From Glandiceps talaboti (lineage: Eukaryota > Hemichordata > Enteropneusta > Spengelidae): a stretch of 64,000 nt of DNA. The stretch is from NCBI RefSeq assembly GCF_964340395.1, contig NC_135554.1, positions 20,259,592 through 20,323,591 on the forward strand, written 5' to 3'. Of the stretch, positions 63,701 to 64,000 are shown piece by piece. Under the pieces are notes generated by a model. It saw only the letters and a program-made list of their open reading frames with translations, was not told where the DNA came from and searched no databases. A program made the translations under genes and the position numbers. Position 1 is the first letter of the stretch; each line of letters starts with the position of its first letter.

Positions 63701-64000
63701 GGGGTTTTGTCACAGTATTGATTCAGGGGGGAGAATAGCACAAAAACCACTGACAGTACGTCCAATGCAAGTATGAGCATTATGGATTGAGAGTACCGTG
63801 ATACTATGTTTATTGTATGTATAAAAGCTACATTTTCTTCCTTCAAAATATATTTGAATACCAATAGAGATGACACTTACTAGATAACAAGTGACAATGA
63901 TGACACTTAATGCCACTAACATGGACATAAAGATATCGGGATTGATTTCTGAGCCCATCCTACCCATCATTGGTGTAAAAACTTCAAATGCTGTCATCAA
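60528..64000 (-). CDS. ERMP1: Endoplasmic reticulum metallopeptidase 1-like (ERMP1/Felix-ina), C-terminal part: six exons, 5' end off-window
   Basis: join(64000..63881, 63318..63163, 62589..62387, 61906..61791, 61371..61187, 60704..60528) gives about 318 residues in one frame to the TAG at 60,528; all five junctions are GT-AG with matching phases (0, 0, 2, 1, 0). The product matches my memory of the C-terminal third of ERMP1, a roughly 900-residue multipass ER membrane protein whose N-terminal M28-family zinc peptidase domain lies outside this window. Recognisable blocks are GRMGSEINPD before a membrane segment, PKRMFAQHVMRTFYD, APYCGASIYIPIKRMIRKSW, KFSWIGSEKMQMYIRP, MYSHGYAITPLEFWIELD and DGIVTIAVVANYL, ending KYESWVF. 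At least two membrane segments (exon 64000-63881 and 63318-63163) precede a lumenal-type C-terminal domain. The unit is strongly CG-depleted. No frameshift or lost residue block was seen. Confidence in the family is high; catalytic function cannot be judged without the M28 domain. Confidence 0.92.
61187..61371 (-). CDS. ERMP1: ERMP1-like exon (fifth in window)
   Basis: 185 bp. Acceptor CTGGACAG before 61,371, donor GTAAGC after 61,187. Encodes MYIRPMEGVVMTKWSLDAP and HFIMYSHGYAITPLEFWIEL, among the most family-typical blocks. Confidence 0.92.
61791..61906 (-). CDS. ERMP1: ERMP1-like exon (fourth in window)
   Basis: 116 bp. Acceptor CTTCAATAG before 61,906, donor GTATGT after 61,791. Encodes KSWSLPAAPIATRDPMKFKL and YRLKFSWI. 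Confidence 0.9.
62050..62118. repeat. Compact fold-back element in ERMP1 intron
   Basis: AATCCTCTTTCTCCC (62,051-62,065) and GGGAGAAAGAGGATT (62,103-62,117) form a perfect 15-bp inverted repeat around a 37-nt centre. Inside it, TTGTAC and GTACAA can pair as a second stem. TTAA-like sequence abuts the left arm and TTTTAA the right arm. It looks like a tiny MITE or a stable RNA hairpin. Confidence 0.8.
62387..62589 (-). CDS. ERMP1: ERMP1-like exon (third in window)
   Basis: 203 bp. Acceptor ATGATTACAG before 62,589, donor GTGAGT after 62,387. Encodes HVMRTFYDKSGAVWKED, LDFLGIDHVINHD and CIDNAPYCGASIYIP; the paired cysteines match the family. Confidence 0.92.
63163..63318 (-). CDS. ERMP1: ERMP1-like exon (second in window, membrane segment)
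   Basis: 156 bp, phase 0 at both ends. Acceptor AATTTACAG before 63,318, donor GTAAGA after 63,163. Encodes VSLIHALHSVDGTTMVLAIM with a hydrophobic helix, then PFGFPYGSNALSPTPKRMFA. Confidence 0.9.
63881..64000 (-). CDS. ERMP1: ERMP1-like exon (first in window, cut by right edge)
   Basis: At least 120 bp, ending in the donor GTAAGT. Encodes FEVFTPMMGRMGSEINPDIF followed by a hydrophobic segment. The exon continues beyond 64,000. The stretch open at 63,400-63,654 between this and the next exon is intron, because the 63,881 donor joins in frame to the 63,318 acceptor and restores a family-like sequence. Confidence 0.88.

Overview
The window is nuclear DNA from an animal, most likely a marine invertebrate (lophotrochozoan or ambulacrarian; I cannot decide which). 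The reasons are spliced genes with GT-AG introns, metazoan class A GPCRs, an ER metallopeptidase gene of the ERMP1 (Felix-ina) type, a tRNA-derived SINE, AT-rich non-coding DNA, and dozens of micro- and minisatellites. No operons, bacterial genes, CRISPR arrays, viral genes or rRNA genes were seen.

Layout. 1-9,728 (minus strand) holds the 5' part of a peptide-type rhodopsin GPCR gene: exon 1 at 9,285-9,728, a 5.5-kb intron, exon 2 at 3,405-3,803. The exon for TM6-TM7 is not visible and probably lies beyond base 1. 10-50 kb is a gene desert in which I can support no protein-coding gene. It contains satellites, fold-back structures, three copies of one SINE (one more at 4.6 kb and one at 7 kb lie in the receptor intron, the third at 30.2 kb in the desert) and a few possible regulatory sites. 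50,468-51,544 (plus strand) is a complete intronless class A GPCR of 358 residues with a DKF triplet in place of DRY and its own poly(A) signal. At 57.5 kb there is one open, spliceable 49-codon stretch with a weak cadherin-like look. 59,040-64,000 (minus strand) is the 3' end of an ERMP1-like gene: six exons (the first cut by the window edge) that join in frame at every junction, then a 1.5-kb probable 3' UTR.

The two GPCRs would be cell-surface receptors and ERMP1 an ER membrane peptidase. Nothing in the sequence ties the three together in one pathway. The clearest large-scale signal is compositional: CG dinucleotides are almost absent from about 59,040 to the right edge, exactly the ERMP1 transcription unit, while the rest of the window has normal CG content. 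This fits gene-body methylation of a broadly expressed gene in an invertebrate genome, and it also suggests where the 3' UTR ends. I found no convincing undescribed molecular system; the more unusual items are structural DNA elements and non-canonical GPCR residues.
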